49,457 bases of DNA from an uncultured Prevotellaceae bacterium (GCA_937902455.1 CALELI010000160.1:1-49457); one strand, 5' to 3'; shown: positions 8,193 through 17,042, counted from the first letter of the stretch. The notes: generated by a model from the sequence alone, not told the origin. A program made the numbers and translations.

Positions 8193-9445
8193 AAAGGGTG
8201 CTGACAGGACTACTTTTAGGTATGTTCGCAACTGCTGCGCTTGCTCAGAGCGTGACAGTCACTGTGAAGAACTCACTCAAGACTCCTCGTTACGGTGAGA
8301 TGATTGAGGTCAGTGTTGCAGACTTGAAACAGAAACTCAACGACAAGTCCGGATTCATTGTCACCGATGTTGACGGAAATGAGTTGCCAAGTCAGGTCAC
8401 TTATGACGGCAAGCTGATTTTCCAGGTCGGCGTGCCTGCAAAGGGCGTATCCCGGTTCTTCGTGAAGGGCGGTACTGCCCGTCCTTACGAGCCTCGTGTC
8501 TTCGGTCGTCATTTTCCTGAGAGAGTCGATGACATTGCATGGGAGAACGACCGTGTGGCATTCCGCACTTATGGTCCTGCCCTCCAGAAGAACAACGAGA
8601 AGGCTTATGGATTCGACATCTGGAACAAGCGTACAAGCAAACTGGTCGTTGAGGACCGCTATGCCGGCGAGCTTGATGCCAATGTCACTGCTGTGACAAA
8701 GAAACTGCGTGACATGGGCAAGGGCGACCTGGCCGACGATGTATACAATGCAGTAAGTTACCATGTAGATCATGGAAACGGAATGGACTGCTATAAGGTC
8801 GGTTCCACTCTTGGAAGCGGTACTCCTGCCTTGCTGGCTCAGGGCGAGAAGATTGTCTATCCTTGGTGCTGGAAGGAGTTCGAGATTCTCGACAAGGGTC
8901 CGATTCGTTTCACTGTGAAACTGGTCTATAATCCTGAAACGGTTAACGGTGTGCAAGTGACAGAAACCCGTATCGTCAGTCTTGATGCCGGTAGTCACAT
9001 GAACAAGTGTGTTGTCAGCTATGCTGGTCTGACCACTGCTAATCCTGTCTGTGCAGGAATCGTTGTCCACAAGGAAAATCCTACGGCATACGTCATGAAC
9101 GTAGCCAAGGGCTATATGGGCTATGAGGACTTGGGCGACCCTAATCAGTACAAGGAGAAGTATCGTGCCGTACAGAACAAGGACTTTGGCCGTATCTATG
9201 TAGGAGCCGTGTTCCCGGGTACTCTCGCTGACATGAAGTATAAGGAAGAGGCTGGCCTTCCTGGAGCAAATGGTCATATACTCGGAATAGCAAGTACTGA
9301 TTCAGCCACTCCGTTCACATACTATTTCGGTTCAGGTTGGAGCAGGAATGCAGAGACTGACATCACCTCTCTTGCAAAGTGGGAAGGATATCTTGATGCC
9401 TTTGCTCAGCATGTCAGAAATCCTCTGAAGGTGACTGTGAAGTAA
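8189..9445 (+). CDS. DUF4861 family secreted protein (pectin-degradation associated)
   Basis: A 418-residue protein with a signal peptide (KRVLTGLLLGMFATAALAQ). The body fits the DUF4861 family, whose members cluster with kduI/kduD and pectin-lyase genes in Bacteroidetes: VTVTVKNSLKTPRYGEMIEV at the start, the WENDRVAFRTYGPALQ segment near residue 113 and YHVDHGNGMDCYKVG near 191. The Trp, Asp, His and Arg-rich centre suggests a carbohydrate-active enzyme or binding protein acting in the periplasm on oligouronides before KduI and KduD act in the cytoplasm. The biochemical role is not established. It is the last gene of the kdu operon, closed by the hairpin at 9466-9495. Confidence 0.82.
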   Translation: MKRVLTGLLLGMFATAALAQSVTVTVKNSLKTPRYGEMIEVSVADLKQKLNDKSGFIVTDVDGNELPSQVTYDGKLIFQVGVPAKGVSRFFVKGGTARPYEPRVFGRHFPERVDDIAWENDRVAFRTYGPALQKNNEKAYGFDIWNKRTSKLVVEDRYAGELDANVTAVTKKLRDMGKGDLADDVYNAVSYHVDHGNGMDCYKVGSTLGSGTPALLAQGEKIVYPWCWKEFEILDKGPIRFTVKLVYNPETVNGVQVTETRIVSLDAGSHMNKCVVSYAGLTTANPVCAGIVVHKENPTAYVMNVAKGYMGYEDLGDPNQYKEKYRAVQNKDFGRIYVGAVFPGTLADMKYKEEAGLPGANGHILGIASTDSATPFTYYFGSGWSRNAETDITSLAKWEGYLDAFAQHVRNPLKVTVK

Positions 9446-9465
9446 TATACTTCTCTATATAAATG

Positions 9466-9495
9466 AAGAAGGAGTCATGATTGTGACTCCTTCTT
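9466..9495. terminator. Bidirectional hairpin terminator between the kdu operon and tdk
   Basis: The stem pairs 9466-9477 with 9484-9495 (core GAAGGAGTCA/TGACTCCTTC) around a 6-base loop, followed on the plus strand by a T-rich run. The left arm includes the tdk stop codon, so one hairpin can end both converging transcripts. Confidence 0.75.
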
Positions 9496-10065
9496 TGCTT
9501 TTTCGTAACACTCACGGCAGAGAGGCTCATATTCATTCATCTCTCCGAGCAGAACCCGTTTGTCATTGTCTACGAGTCGGTGCGACACGTATGCCTGTGC
9601 GCCACATCTTACACAGATGGCGTGTACTTTCGTTACATCATCGGCAATGGCCATCAGTGCAGGCATCGGACCGAACGGAACCCCTTTGAAGTCCATATCG
9701 AGTCCGGCTGCAATTACTCTCACACCCTTCTCGGCCAGTTCGTTGCAGACGGCAGGAAGGTTGTTGTCGAAGAACTGAGCCTCGTCGATTCCAATGACAT
9801 CACATTCTGAACCGAGGAGGAGAATACTGCTTGAGTTGTCCACGGGAGTTGAGTTGATTGCCTGGCCTTCGTGTGTCACTACATCTTCTTCCGAATAGCG
9901 CACATCGATTGCCGGCTTGAAGATCTCGACATTCTGGTGGGCAAACTTGGCACGTTTCATACGCCTGATGAGTTCTTCAGTCTTACCTGAGAACATTGAG
10001 CCGCACACTACCTCTATGCGTCCCTGACGAATTTTCTCGCCGTTATTAAAGAAGATGTCTGACAT
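9475..10065 (-). CDS. tdk: Thymidine kinase, type II
   Basis: Thymidine kinase phosphorylates thymidine to dTMP in the salvage pathway. The 196-residue product has the P-loop GSMFSGKT (22-29), the Walker-B-like DEAQFF (94-99) with catalytic Glu95, GLDMDFKGVPFG (121-132), and a structural zinc site from Cys151, Cys154, Cys183 and Cys186. Length and motifs are those of the bacterial type II enzyme. It has its own full-consensus promoter in the 54-base gap behind polA, and its stop lies within the shared terminator hairpin. Confidence 0.96.
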   Translation of the reverse strand: MSDIFFNNGEKIRQGRIEVVCGSMFSGKTEELIRRMKRAKFAHQNVEIFKPAIDVRYSEEDVVTHEGQAINSTPVDNSSSILLLGSECDVIGIDEAQFFDNNLPAVCNELAEKGVRVIAAGLDMDFKGVPFGPMPALMAIADDVTKVHAICVRCGAQAYVSHRLVDNDKRVLLGEMNEYEPLCRECYEKAKKESQS

Positions 10066-10085
10066 AAAATTTCTTTTTGTGATTG

Positions 10086-10116
10086 CAAAGATAGTAAATT
10101 TGTCACAAACTGCAAA
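10086..10116 (-). promoter_or_regulatory. Consensus promoter for tdk
   Basis: Read on the minus strand: TTTG (10113-10116), exactly 19 bases, then TATCTTTG (10086-10093). The ATG at 10065 follows 20 bases after the -7 box. Confidence 0.7.
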
Positions 10117-10119
10117 ATC

Positions 10120-12558
10120 TTAATGTGCCTCCAGCCAGTTCTTTCCCCATCCACAGTCAGCAACGAGTGGTACCTGCATCTTGAAGGCATTCTGCATTTC
10201 CTCTACTACCAGGTATTCCATCACTTCTTTTTCTTCTGGATAGACACTGAAGTTGAGTTCGTCGTGCACTTGGAGAATCATTTTTGAACGCAGCCCTTCA
10301 CGTTGCATTCTGCGGTCGATATTTATCATTGCCACCTTTATTATATCTGCTGCTGTTCCCTGGATTGGTGCGTTAATGGCGTTTCTCTCGGCATAACCCC
10401 TCACGACCGAGTTACGGCTGTTGATATCAGGAAGGTAACACCTGCGGCCGAAGAGTGTCTCTGTGTACATGTTGTCGCGGGCAAGGTCGATGGACTTGTC
10501 CATATACTCCTTTACTTTGGCATAAGTGGCAAAATATCCGTCAATCAGTTCTTTTGCCTCTGCACGTGGAACCTGCATCCTTTCGGCCAGTCCGAAGGTG
10601 CTGATGCCGTAGATGATTCCGAAGTTTGCCGTCTTGGCCTTGCGCCGTTCGTCTGGAGTGACTTCGGAGATCGGCTTCTTGAATATCTTTGCAGCCGTAG
10701 CGGCATGGATGTCGTGACCTTCGCGGAATGCCTCTATGAGATTTTCATCACCACTGAGATGGGCCATGATACGTAGTTCTATCTGGGAATAGTCGGCCGA
10801 GAAGAAGAGGCAGCCTTCGTCAGGGATAAATGCCTTGCGCACTTCCCTGCCGTTCTCGTCGCGGATAGGTATGTTCTGCAGGTTCGGGTTGCTGCTGCTG
10901 AGCCGACCTGTAGATGTGATTGCCTGATTGAAAGTGGTGTGGATATGTCCTGTCTTTGGATTAATCAGCCTTGGCAAGGCATCAATATATGTCGACAACA
11001 GTTTCTTGTAACCGCGGTAGTCAAGAATCTTGTCGATGACTGGATGTTTTCCCTTCAGGTTCTGCAATACTTCCTCAGATGTCACGTACTGCCCTCTCGC
11101 GGTTTTCTTTGCCTTGTCCACTATCTTAAGTTTGTCGAAGAGCACTTCTCCCACCTGTCGTGGTGACGAGATGTTGAACTGTTCGCCGGCAAGTTCATAG
11201 ATTTCCTTCTCAATGCTGTTCATCCTTGATGCAAAGTCGCGGGAGGTCTCGGCAAGTGACTCTGTGTCAATTCTCACCCCGTTCATTTCCATTCGTGCAA
11301 GAACTGGAACCAGAGGCATTTCCACATCTGCAAAGAGACGGTACAGGCCTTCCTTCTTCAATTCTTCTGTGAGTCTGTTCTTCTCCTCGACTGACGGACG
11401 TACCCACATCCCATGAATAGACGAGTTGAGGACGTAGTTTGCAAGCATGATGTCGAACATAGGTGCATTCATATCTATGCCCTTACCTTCGTGTTCCACG
11501 ATAAATTTCTTGATGTCATAGCCTATTGTAGTTCCGTCGGCCATTACCAGTTCATCATTGCTCTTCTTTTCAGATGCTGTGGTAGTGGTGCTGGTATCGG
11601 CAGAGGCAAACAGATCGAGCTGGCCATCTGCAACCACGTTCTTAACCTTCTTTACCTCGCTTTTCCTTTCCGTCTGGATGGTAGTAGAAAGAAGATTCCT
11701 TCTGTTAATCAATCCGTTGAACTCCAGTTCCGTGAACAATGAGTGAAGTTCTTCATTATCGGGTTCTTCTCTCCTTAGAGTATTGAAATCAAGGTCTATT
11801 GGTACATCTATCTTAATGGTTGCAAGCCATTTTGATGTCTTTATCTGTTCCTTGTTGTTTTCCACTTTCGTCTTGAGGGCGCCCTTCAGTTCGTCTGTAT
11901 GGTCGAGCAGCTTCTCTATGCTGCCAAACTGCTGGATGAGTTGGATGGCGGTCTTCGGACCTATTCCCGGACAGCCTGGGATGTTGTCGGCGTTGTCACC
12001 CATCAGGCCGAGCATGTCGATTACCTGAAGCGGGGTGTTCAGTCCATATTTCTCGCAAATCTCCTTCGGGCCAAGACGTTCGAAGTCGTTGCTGCCGTGT
12101 TGAGGCTTGAACAGGAGTACATTCTCCTTTACCAGCTGGCCATAGTCCTTGTCGAGAGTCATCATGTAGGTCATCAGGTCTTGGTGCTCAGATGCCTTGT
12201 ACGAGAGTGTGCCGATGACGTCATCTGCCTCGAAACCATCTACCTCCAATACTGGAATCCTATATGCAGCAAGTATTTTCTTGATGTAAGGCACGGCAAG
12301 TCTTATGCCTTCTGGAGTCTCGTCTCTCTGTGCCTTGTACTCAGGGTAGGCAATGTGGCGGAATGTAGGCCCCTGTGGGTCGAAGGCGACACCGATGAAA
12401 TCGGGCTGCTCCTTTCTCAGAACCTCTTCGAGCGAGTTGACGAATCCAAAGATGGCCGATGTGTTCATGCCCTTGCTGTTAATGCGAGGAGCCTTTATCA
12501 GCGCATAGTAAGCTCGGTATATCAATGCATAGGCATCAAGAAGAATCAGTTTCTGCAT
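10120..12558 (-). CDS. polA: DNA polymerase I with reduced 3'-5' exonuclease domain
   Basis: An 812-residue family A DNA polymerase for Okazaki-fragment maturation and repair. Residues 1-290 are the 5' nuclease (LLDAYALIYRAYYAL, EVDGFEADDVIGTL, LMGDNADNIPGCPGIGPKTA). Residues about 430-812 are the polymerase, with motif A DYSQIELRIMAHLSG, motif B RRKAKTANFGIIYGIS and motif C LQVHDELNFSV. The middle is unusual. A Ser/Thr-rich linker (300-336) leads to only about 55 residues (337-390) resembling the exonuclease core (IGYDIKKF, PMFDIMLANYVL). The DTET-type Exo I and YxxxDxD-type Exo III motifs are absent, so proofreading is predicted lost. Members from related genera, as I recall them, are over 900 residues. 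It lies 33 bases after the DUF3237 gene and is probably co-transcribed with it. Confidence 0.95.
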   Translation of the reverse strand: MQKLILLDAYALIYRAYYALIKAPRINSKGMNTSAIFGFVNSLEEVLRKEQPDFIGVAFDPQGPTFRHIAYPEYKAQRDETPEGIRLAVPYIKKILAAYRIPVLEVDGFEADDVIGTLSYKASEHQDLMTYMMTLDKDYGQLVKENVLLFKPQHGSNDFERLGPKEICEKYGLNTPLQVIDMLGLMGDNADNIPGCPGIGPKTAIQLIQQFGSIEKLLDHTDELKGALKTKVENNKEQIKTSKWLATIKIDVPIDLDFNTLRREEPDNEELHSLFTELEFNGLINRRNLLSTTIQTERKSEVKKVKNVVADGQLDLFASADTSTTTTASEKKSNDELVMADGTTIGYDIKKFIVEHEGKGIDMNAPMFDIMLANYVLNSSIHGMWVRPSVEEKNRLTEELKKEGLYRLFADVEMPLVPVLARMEMNGVRIDTESLAETSRDFASRMNSIEKEIYELAGEQFNISSPRQVGEVLFDKLKIVDKAKKTARGQYVTSEEVLQNLKGKHPVIDKILDYRGYKKLLSTYIDALPRLINPKTGHIHTTFNQAITSTGRLSSSNPNLQNIPIRDENGREVRKAFIPDEGCLFFSADYSQIELRIMAHLSGDENLIEAFREGHDIHAATAAKIFKKPISEVTPDERRKAKTANFGIIYGISTFGLAERMQVPRAEAKELIDGYFATYAKVKEYMDKSIDLARDNMYTETLFGRRCYLPDINSRNSVVRGYAERNAINAPIQGTAADIIKVAMINIDRRMQREGLRSKMILQVHDELNFSVYPEEKEVMEYLVVEEMQNAFKMQVPLVADCGWGKNWLEAH

Positions 12559-12591
12559 AATAGAACGAATTGCTTATTGTAGGCTACTGCT

Positions 12592-13110
12592 TTATTTCAC
12601 TCTCCAGACTCTCAGACAGATGCAGTCAGGTGCAAAACTTGGCATACACACGAAAATAGAGTTGTTGAGCCAGTCGTATTTACTGTCGCTTGGAGCCTCA
12701 AATTTTGGTGCTGTACGGAAATAGAATCCACCCTGTCCTCCTTCGTTTGATGTGTAGATAAGGCCACAGTTGCGGATGTGGATGTATACTCCGTCATCTG
12801 TCTTGATGGAATAGATGGCTTCCACTTCATTACGGCCCTTCTTCTGGTCAACTAACTGATAGTCGGCACCGCCACTCAAAATCTCGCCCTTCATTTTCGG
12901 ACCCTCAAATGTTCCACCGAGGATAGGGATCACCATTCTTGTACCATGTGCAGTCTGGCCTACAGTATAGGCAGAACCACATTTCACTCTCAGTTCGCAG
13001 ACATATTCAAGGTCCGGACCCTTTGGGGCCTCTGCACTCTGAGCATTCATCACACAGCTATATCCAGCCATCAAGGCGACTATCACAATACGAAACAAGT
13101 TTTTTTTCAT
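12592..13110 (-). CDS. DUF3237 (UPF0311) family protein, secreted
   Basis: A 172-residue protein with an N-terminal signal peptide (FRIVIVALMAGYSCVMNAQ). The remainder fits DUF3237: LEYVCELRVKCG, GTRMVIPILGGTFEGPKMKGEILSGGADYQLV, YSIKTDDGVYIHIRNCG and the terminal GFYFRTAPKFEAPSDSKYDWLNNSIFV, a lipocalin-like beta-barrel family of unknown reaction. Most members I recall are cytoplasmic, so the signal peptide is worth noting. It has a full-consensus promoter and is followed by polA after 33 bases. Confidence 0.85.
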   Translation of the reverse strand: MKKNLFRIVIVALMAGYSCVMNAQSAEAPKGPDLEYVCELRVKCGSAYTVGQTAHGTRMVIPILGGTFEGPKMKGEILSGGADYQLVDQKKGRNEVEAIYSIKTDDGVYIHIRNCGLIYTSNEGGQGGFYFRTAPKFEAPSDSKYDWLNNSIFVCMPSFAPDCICLRVWRVK

Positions 13111-13156
13111 AACATTTTAATTTTAGTAAGATGAGTAATCAATTGTTTTGGTAGTG

Positions 13157-13187
13157 CAAAAATACTAAATAGTATTTAATTGGCAAA
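13157..13187 (-). promoter_or_regulatory. Consensus promoter for the DUF3237-polA unit
   Basis: On the minus strand: TTTG (13184-13187), 19 bases, TATTTTTG (13157-13164). Both boxes and the spacing match. The ATG at 13110 lies about 46 bases downstream. Confidence 0.68.
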
Positions 13188-13290
13188 GATTTTCCGCGAG
13201 AAAGTAGTGTCGACGTTATCGTTTTGCACTAAATTTCGCTTCTCGCAATTTAGGATGCACTTCGGTAATAAAAAATAAATATATATTTAT

Positions 13291-13321
13291 TTTGTATTTC
13301 TCTCGGTTTTCACTAAATTTG
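13291..13321 (+). promoter_or_regulatory. Consensus promoter for aroQ
   Basis: TTTG at 13291-13294, exactly 19 bases, TAAATTTG at 13314-13321. The aroQ ATG at 13338 leaves a leader of about 10 bases. This promoter and the one at 13157-13187 point away from each other. Confidence 0.7.
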
Positions 13322-13337
13322 CCAAAAATATGTATTT

Positions 13338-13754
13338 ATGAGATTGCAGATAATCAATGGACCGAACATTAACCTCATCGGGAAGCGTGAACCAGAGGTG
13401 TATGGCAGTAGGAGTTTTGAGGACTATTTCGAGGAACTGAAAAGTCTTTACCCTGATGTGGAAATGTATTGCTATCAGTCGAATATCGAAGGTGAACTGA
13501 TAAGCAAGATACAGGAAGTCGGGTTCGATTTTGATGGCATTATCCTCAATGCTGGAGCCTACACCCATACGAGTATTGGAATACAGGATGCTATCCGAGC
13601 CGTAAAGACTCCAGTGGTGGAAGTCCACATATCCAATGTGATGCAGAGAGAGGACTACCGGCATGTGTCGATGATTTCCCCCGTTTGTGTCGGAACCATC
13701 TTCGGATTCGGACTTGATTCCTACAGACTGGCAGTAGAAGCCTTGAGAAAATGA
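13338..13754 (+). CDS. aroQ: Type II 3-dehydroquinate dehydratase
   Basis: AroQ dehydrates 3-dehydroquinate to 3-dehydroshikimate, step three of the shikimate pathway. The 138-residue product begins with the type II signature IINGPNINLIGKREPEVYG (residues 5-23, with the active Tyr22), keeps the YQSNIEGELISKIQE segment, the ILNAGAYTHTSIGIQDAI block and the VEVHISNVMQREDYRH motif that holds the catalytic His. Its stop overlaps the start of the methyltransferase gene by four bases, so the two are coupled. Confidence 0.96.
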   Translation: MRLQIINGPNINLIGKREPEVYGSRSFEDYFEELKSLYPDVEMYCYQSNIEGELISKIQEVGFDFDGIILNAGAYTHTSIGIQDAIRAVKTPVVEVHISNVMQREDYRHVSMISPVCVGTIFGFGLDSYRLAVEALRK

Positions 13755-14398
13755 CAATCGACGAATACATAGAACAACATATCGATGAAGAAGGTGAGTA
13801 CCTGCACCGTCTCTACCGTGCCACTCACACCAAACTCCTTTATGGTCGGATGGCAAGTGGACACGTCCAAGGCCGTCTTCTCAAGATGCTCGTGAGGATG
13901 ATTCGTCCGAAGAACGTACTTGAGATTGGCACGTTCAGTGGCTATTCTGCCCTTTGTATGGCTGAAGGGCTGGAAGAAGGGGCAATGCTCCACACCATCG
14001 AAATCTTCGACGAACTTGAGGACTTCACCCGTCCGTGGCTCGAAAACTCTCCCTGGGCTGACAAGTTAAGGTTCCACATCGGCGATGCCCTCAAGGTGGT
14101 TCCCGAGCTCGGAATAAAGTTTGACATGATGTTCATCGACGGCAACAAGCGAATCTACCCTCAGTACTACGAGATGGCTATGAATTATCTGAACGATGGT
14201 GGATACATCATTGCCGACAACACATTGTGGGACGGTCATGTCATTACCTTCGACAACGATGGAGAGTCCGTCAACCACAAGGACGAGCAGATAGTCGGAG
14301 TCATGGAATTCAATGACATCGTAGCTCACGACAAGCGAGTAGAAAAAGTCATTCTCCCTATCCGGGACGGACTGACAATAATAAGAAAAATAGGTTAA
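13751..14398 (+). CDS. SAM-dependent O-methyltransferase (COG4122 type)
   Basis: A 215-residue class I methyltransferase. The SAM-binding motif I is VLEIGTFSGYSALCMA (residues about 56-71), followed by HTIEIFDE, WADKLRFHIGDALKVVPEL and MMFIDGNKRIYPQYYEM, ending with GGYIIADNTLWDGHV. These are the hallmarks of the catechol/caffeoyl-CoA-like O-methyltransferase group, including metal-binding Asp and Asn in DGNK and ADNTLW. Small-molecule or rRNA substrates are both possible. It is coupled to aroQ and lies 19 bases before rbfA. Confidence 0.9.
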   Translation: MTIDEYIEQHIDEEGEYLHRLYRATHTKLLYGRMASGHVQGRLLKMLVRMIRPKNVLEIGTFSGYSALCMAEGLEEGAMLHTIEIFDELEDFTRPWLENSPWADKLRFHIGDALKVVPELGIKFDMMFIDGNKRIYPQYYEMAMNYLNDGGYIIADNTLWDGHVITFDNDGESVNHKDEQIVGVMEFNDIVAHDKRVEKVILPIRDGLTIIRKIG

Positions 14399-14417
14399 AG
14401 AATTATAAATTAGAAAT

Positions 14418-14756
14418 ATGGAAACAACACGACAGAATAAGATTGCAAGACTGATACAGAAAGACCTCAGTACCATCTTCCAGCAGCAGACCCGACAGAT
14501 GAGAGGCGTGCTCGTGAGCGTGAGCATCGTTCGCGTCAGTTCCGACCTCAGCGTCGCAAAGGCCTATCTGAGCATCTTCCCATCCGATAAGGCCGAGGAA
14601 CTGCTCCAGAACATCAATGACCATGCAGCCCAGATAAGGTACGAACTCGGAAACCTCGAACGCCATCAGTTAAGAATCATTCCGGAACTTAAGTTCTTCA
14701 TAGACGATTCTCTTGACTACCTCGAGAACATCGACCGTCTGCTACATCAAAACTGA
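14418..14756 (+). CDS. rbfA: 30S ribosome-binding factor A
   Basis: RbfA assists late 30S subunit maturation by binding 16S rRNA. The 112-residue product fits in length and pattern: RQNKIARLIQKDLSTIFQQQ at the start, VLVSVSIVRVSSDLSVAKAYLSIFP forming the KH-like core, and the end LRIIPELKFFIDDSLDYLENIDRLL. The next gene starts two bases after its stop (ATG 14758). Confidence 0.93.
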   Translation: METTRQNKIARLIQKDLSTIFQQQTRQMRGVLVSVSIVRVSSDLSVAKAYLSIFPSDKAEELLQNINDHAAQIRYELGNLERHQLRIIPELKFFIDDSLDYLENIDRLLHQN

Positions 14757-14757
14757 T

Positions 14758-15993
14758 ATGATTTCATTCTACATAGCTCGTCGATACCTTCTCTCCAAGA
14801 AGTCTCACCACGTCATTAATATCATTTCTGGTATTTCTGTCGGCGGTGTGGCTATTGCTGCTGCGGCTCTCATCTGCATCCTATCCGTCTTCAACGGCTT
14901 CCAGGATATAGTGGCCGACCTCTTCACTGCTTTCGATCCTGAACTGAAGGTCGTTCCAGCCGAGGGTAAGTTCATGGCTGCCGACGAACCCGAGTTAGAG
15001 ACCTTAAGGCAGAACGACAAGATAGAAGTCTACACTGAAGCCCTTGAAGACAATGCCCTGCTCATGATTAACAGCCGGCAGACGATGGCTGTAGTGAAGG
15101 GAGTCGACGACAATTTCAACCAGCTTATCGACCTCAACAAGATATGCTTCGGTGACGGCGACTACAGTCTTCATGCCGACATCATCGACTACGGAATACT
15201 TGGAATCAATCTTCTTGCCTCCCTTGGTGTTGGAGCTGACTTTTCCAACCCTATCATGGTCTTCGCACCACGAGGAGGTGAACATATTGACATTAACGAC
15301 CCGAGTGAGAGTTTCAATCAGGAAGAACTCTATTCCCCACGAATGGGATTCTCTGTCCGTCAGCAGAAGTACGACTCCCGTTATGTCATCACTTCTATCA
15401 GTTTCGCACGCCGTCTCTTCGAGCGCCAGGGCTATGTCAGCGATGTGGAACTTAAGATTAAGCCGGGGGTTGACATCAGTTCTGCTGAGTCTGAGTTCCA
15501 GGAAATTCTCGGTCCTAAGTACAAGGTCCTCAACCGCTACGAACAGCAGGAGGACACCTTCAAGATAATGCAGATCGAGAAACTCATCTCCTATGTGTTC
15601 CTTACCTTCATCCTCATGATAGCCTGCTTCAACATCATCGGTTCACTCTCCATGCTCATCATCGACAAGAAACAGGATGTCATCACTCTTCGCAATCTCG
15701 GAGCCAGTGAGAAGCAGATAGCTGGCATCTTCATGCTCGAAGGCCGACTCATCTCTGTCCTCGGAGCCATCATGGGAATAGGCATCGGACTCCTCCTTTG
15801 CTGGATTCAACAGGAGTACGGACTTATCCGTTTTGGACAGTCAGCAGGTAGCTACATCATCGACGCCTACCCAGTCACTATCCACGCGATTGATGTCATC
15901 CTCGTCTTCGTCACGGTCATTATCGTAGGATTCGTGTCCGTGTGGTATCCCGTACGCTATCTGAGCAAGAAATACACAGTCGACGAACAATGA
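14758..15993 (+). CDS. LolC/LolE-type ABC transporter permease (FtsX family)
   Basis: A 411-residue inner-membrane protein of the MacB/LolE class. It begins ISFYIARRYLLSKKSHHVINIISGISVGGVAIAAAALICIL, the typical amphipathic helix and first membrane span, followed by a periplasmic domain of about 220 residues and three C-terminal spans (VFLTFILMIACFNIIGSLSM, LISVLGAIMGIGIGLLLCWI, VILVFVTVIIVGFVSVW). The conserved ITLRNLGASEKQI stretch is the cytoplasmic coupling loop for the ATPase. It probably works with a LolD-like ATPase encoded elsewhere to release lipoproteins from the inner membrane. The start at 14758 is chosen because it follows the rbfA stop by one base and gives the canonical N-terminus. 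Confidence 0.9.
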   Translation: MISFYIARRYLLSKKSHHVINIISGISVGGVAIAAAALICILSVFNGFQDIVADLFTAFDPELKVVPAEGKFMAADEPELETLRQNDKIEVYTEALEDNALLMINSRQTMAVVKGVDDNFNQLIDLNKICFGDGDYSLHADIIDYGILGINLLASLGVGADFSNPIMVFAPRGGEHIDINDPSESFNQEELYSPRMGFSVRQQKYDSRYVITSISFARRLFERQGYVSDVELKIKPGVDISSAESEFQEILGPKYKVLNRYEQQEDTFKIMQIEKLISYVFLTFILMIACFNIIGSLSMLIIDKKQDVITLRNLGASEKQIAGIFMLEGRLISVLGAIMGIGIGLLLCWIQQEYGLIRFGQSAGSYIIDAYPVTIHAIDVILVFVTVIIVGFVSVWYPVRYLSKKYTVDEQ

Positions 15994-16010
15994 AAAACGA
16001 ATATTGAACA

Positions 16011-17042
16011 ATGAAAAATGAAATAAGAAACAGACACATATCCCTTTGTCTTGCCACAGTCTTCGTACTGCTTCTCAGTTGCGGCCCGCAGCCACCGGCT
16101 TTCAGGCTCAAGGGCAAGATAGAGAATATGAAAGGAGGATATCTTTATCTCTACAATCTCACAGAAGGTAACTCCAGCATCGACACCCTTCTGGTCAAGA
16201 ACGGCAAGTTCTCCTATGAAGGTACAGCCGATGGCATTGAGCCATTCATCCTCGTCTTCCCTAATGCAGTAGAACAGGTCATCTTTGCCGAAGGAGGCAA
16301 GACTATCGATTACAAGGCATCCCTCAACGGTCTCAAGTACTACAAGGTAGAAGGCACTGAAACCAATGAACTCATGAGTGAGTTCCGAGCCAAGACGGCC
16401 GACGAATCCAGCGCCACAGCAGTCCGCAATATCGCAACTCACTACATCAAGACCTACCCTGACTCACCCATTGCCACCTATCTCCTTGACCGCTACTACG
16501 TGCAGGACGACAACATGAACATCTCACAGGTCGAGGACCTCATCCGCGGAATCCGCCTCGTCCAGCCTGACAACCACTATGTCCTCTCCCTCCAGCGTCA
16601 GATAGCAAGGAAGAAGTCTGGAACCATAGGAAAGACTCTCCCTAACATCCGTATGCAGACCTACCGCAAGGACTCCATCAGTCTCAACGGATTCAAGAAC
16701 GCCCACACGCTCATCTATTTCTGGGCCACATGGATGGAGGATGCCTACAACATCCTTGACCGCGTCAACGACTTTTACGACAAGTATGGGCGTAAGAACG
16801 ATATAAAGATAATATCCATCTCCCTCGACGGCGAGAAATACCAGTGGGAAAGTTACGTCCAGGCTGACACCCTCAACGTAACTCATTGTTACGACGGACT
16901 GACATGGGAATCACCTGCGGCAAAGAAACTAGGAGTGATGAGCCTGCCATATTTCATACTGGCAGATAAAAAACACAAGATTACTGCCGTAAGCAATAAT
17001 CTTGATGCGCTTCAGGATGGGCTTGAACCAACGACCCCATGA
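16011..17042 (+). CDS. DUF4369/thioredoxin-fold lipoprotein lacking the CxxC pair
   Basis: A 343-residue lipoprotein (signal VFVLLLSCG, lipidated Cys24). Residues about 30-125 match the DUF4369 domain (FRLKGKIENMKGGYLYLYNL). Residues about 205-335 form a TlpA-like thioredoxin fold (GKTLPNIRM, LNGFKNAHTLIYFWATW, KIISISLDGEKYQWESYV, and the cis-Pro segment SLPYFILADK). The redox centre normally WCxxC reads WMEDA, so no disulfide exchange is possible. The start codon lies in an AATGAAAAATGAA repeat. The last 11 codons (LQDGLEPTTP and stop) are read through the antisense strand of an opposing tRNA-Asn gene. It follows the permease by 17 bases. Confidence 0.85.
   Translation: MKNEIRNRHISLCLATVFVLLLSCGPQPPAFRLKGKIENMKGGYLYLYNLTEGNSSIDTLLVKNGKFSYEGTADGIEPFILVFPNAVEQVIFAEGGKTIDYKASLNGLKYYKVEGTETNELMSEFRAKTADESSATAVRNIATHYIKTYPDSPIATYLLDRYYVQDDNMNISQVEDLIRGIRLVQPDNHYVLSLQRQIARKKSGTIGKTLPNIRMQTYRKDSISLNGFKNAHTLIYFWATWMEDAYNILDRVNDFYDKYGRKNDIKIISISLDGEKYQWESYVQADTLNVTHCYDGLTWESPAAKKLGVMSLPYFILADKKHKITAVSNNLDALQDGLEPTTP

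Noticed and set aside
10120..12558. A frameshift or assembly gap in polA
   Set aside because: The frame is continuous, both flanking domains are intact and remnants of the middle domain remain in order, so a real in-frame reduction is more likely.
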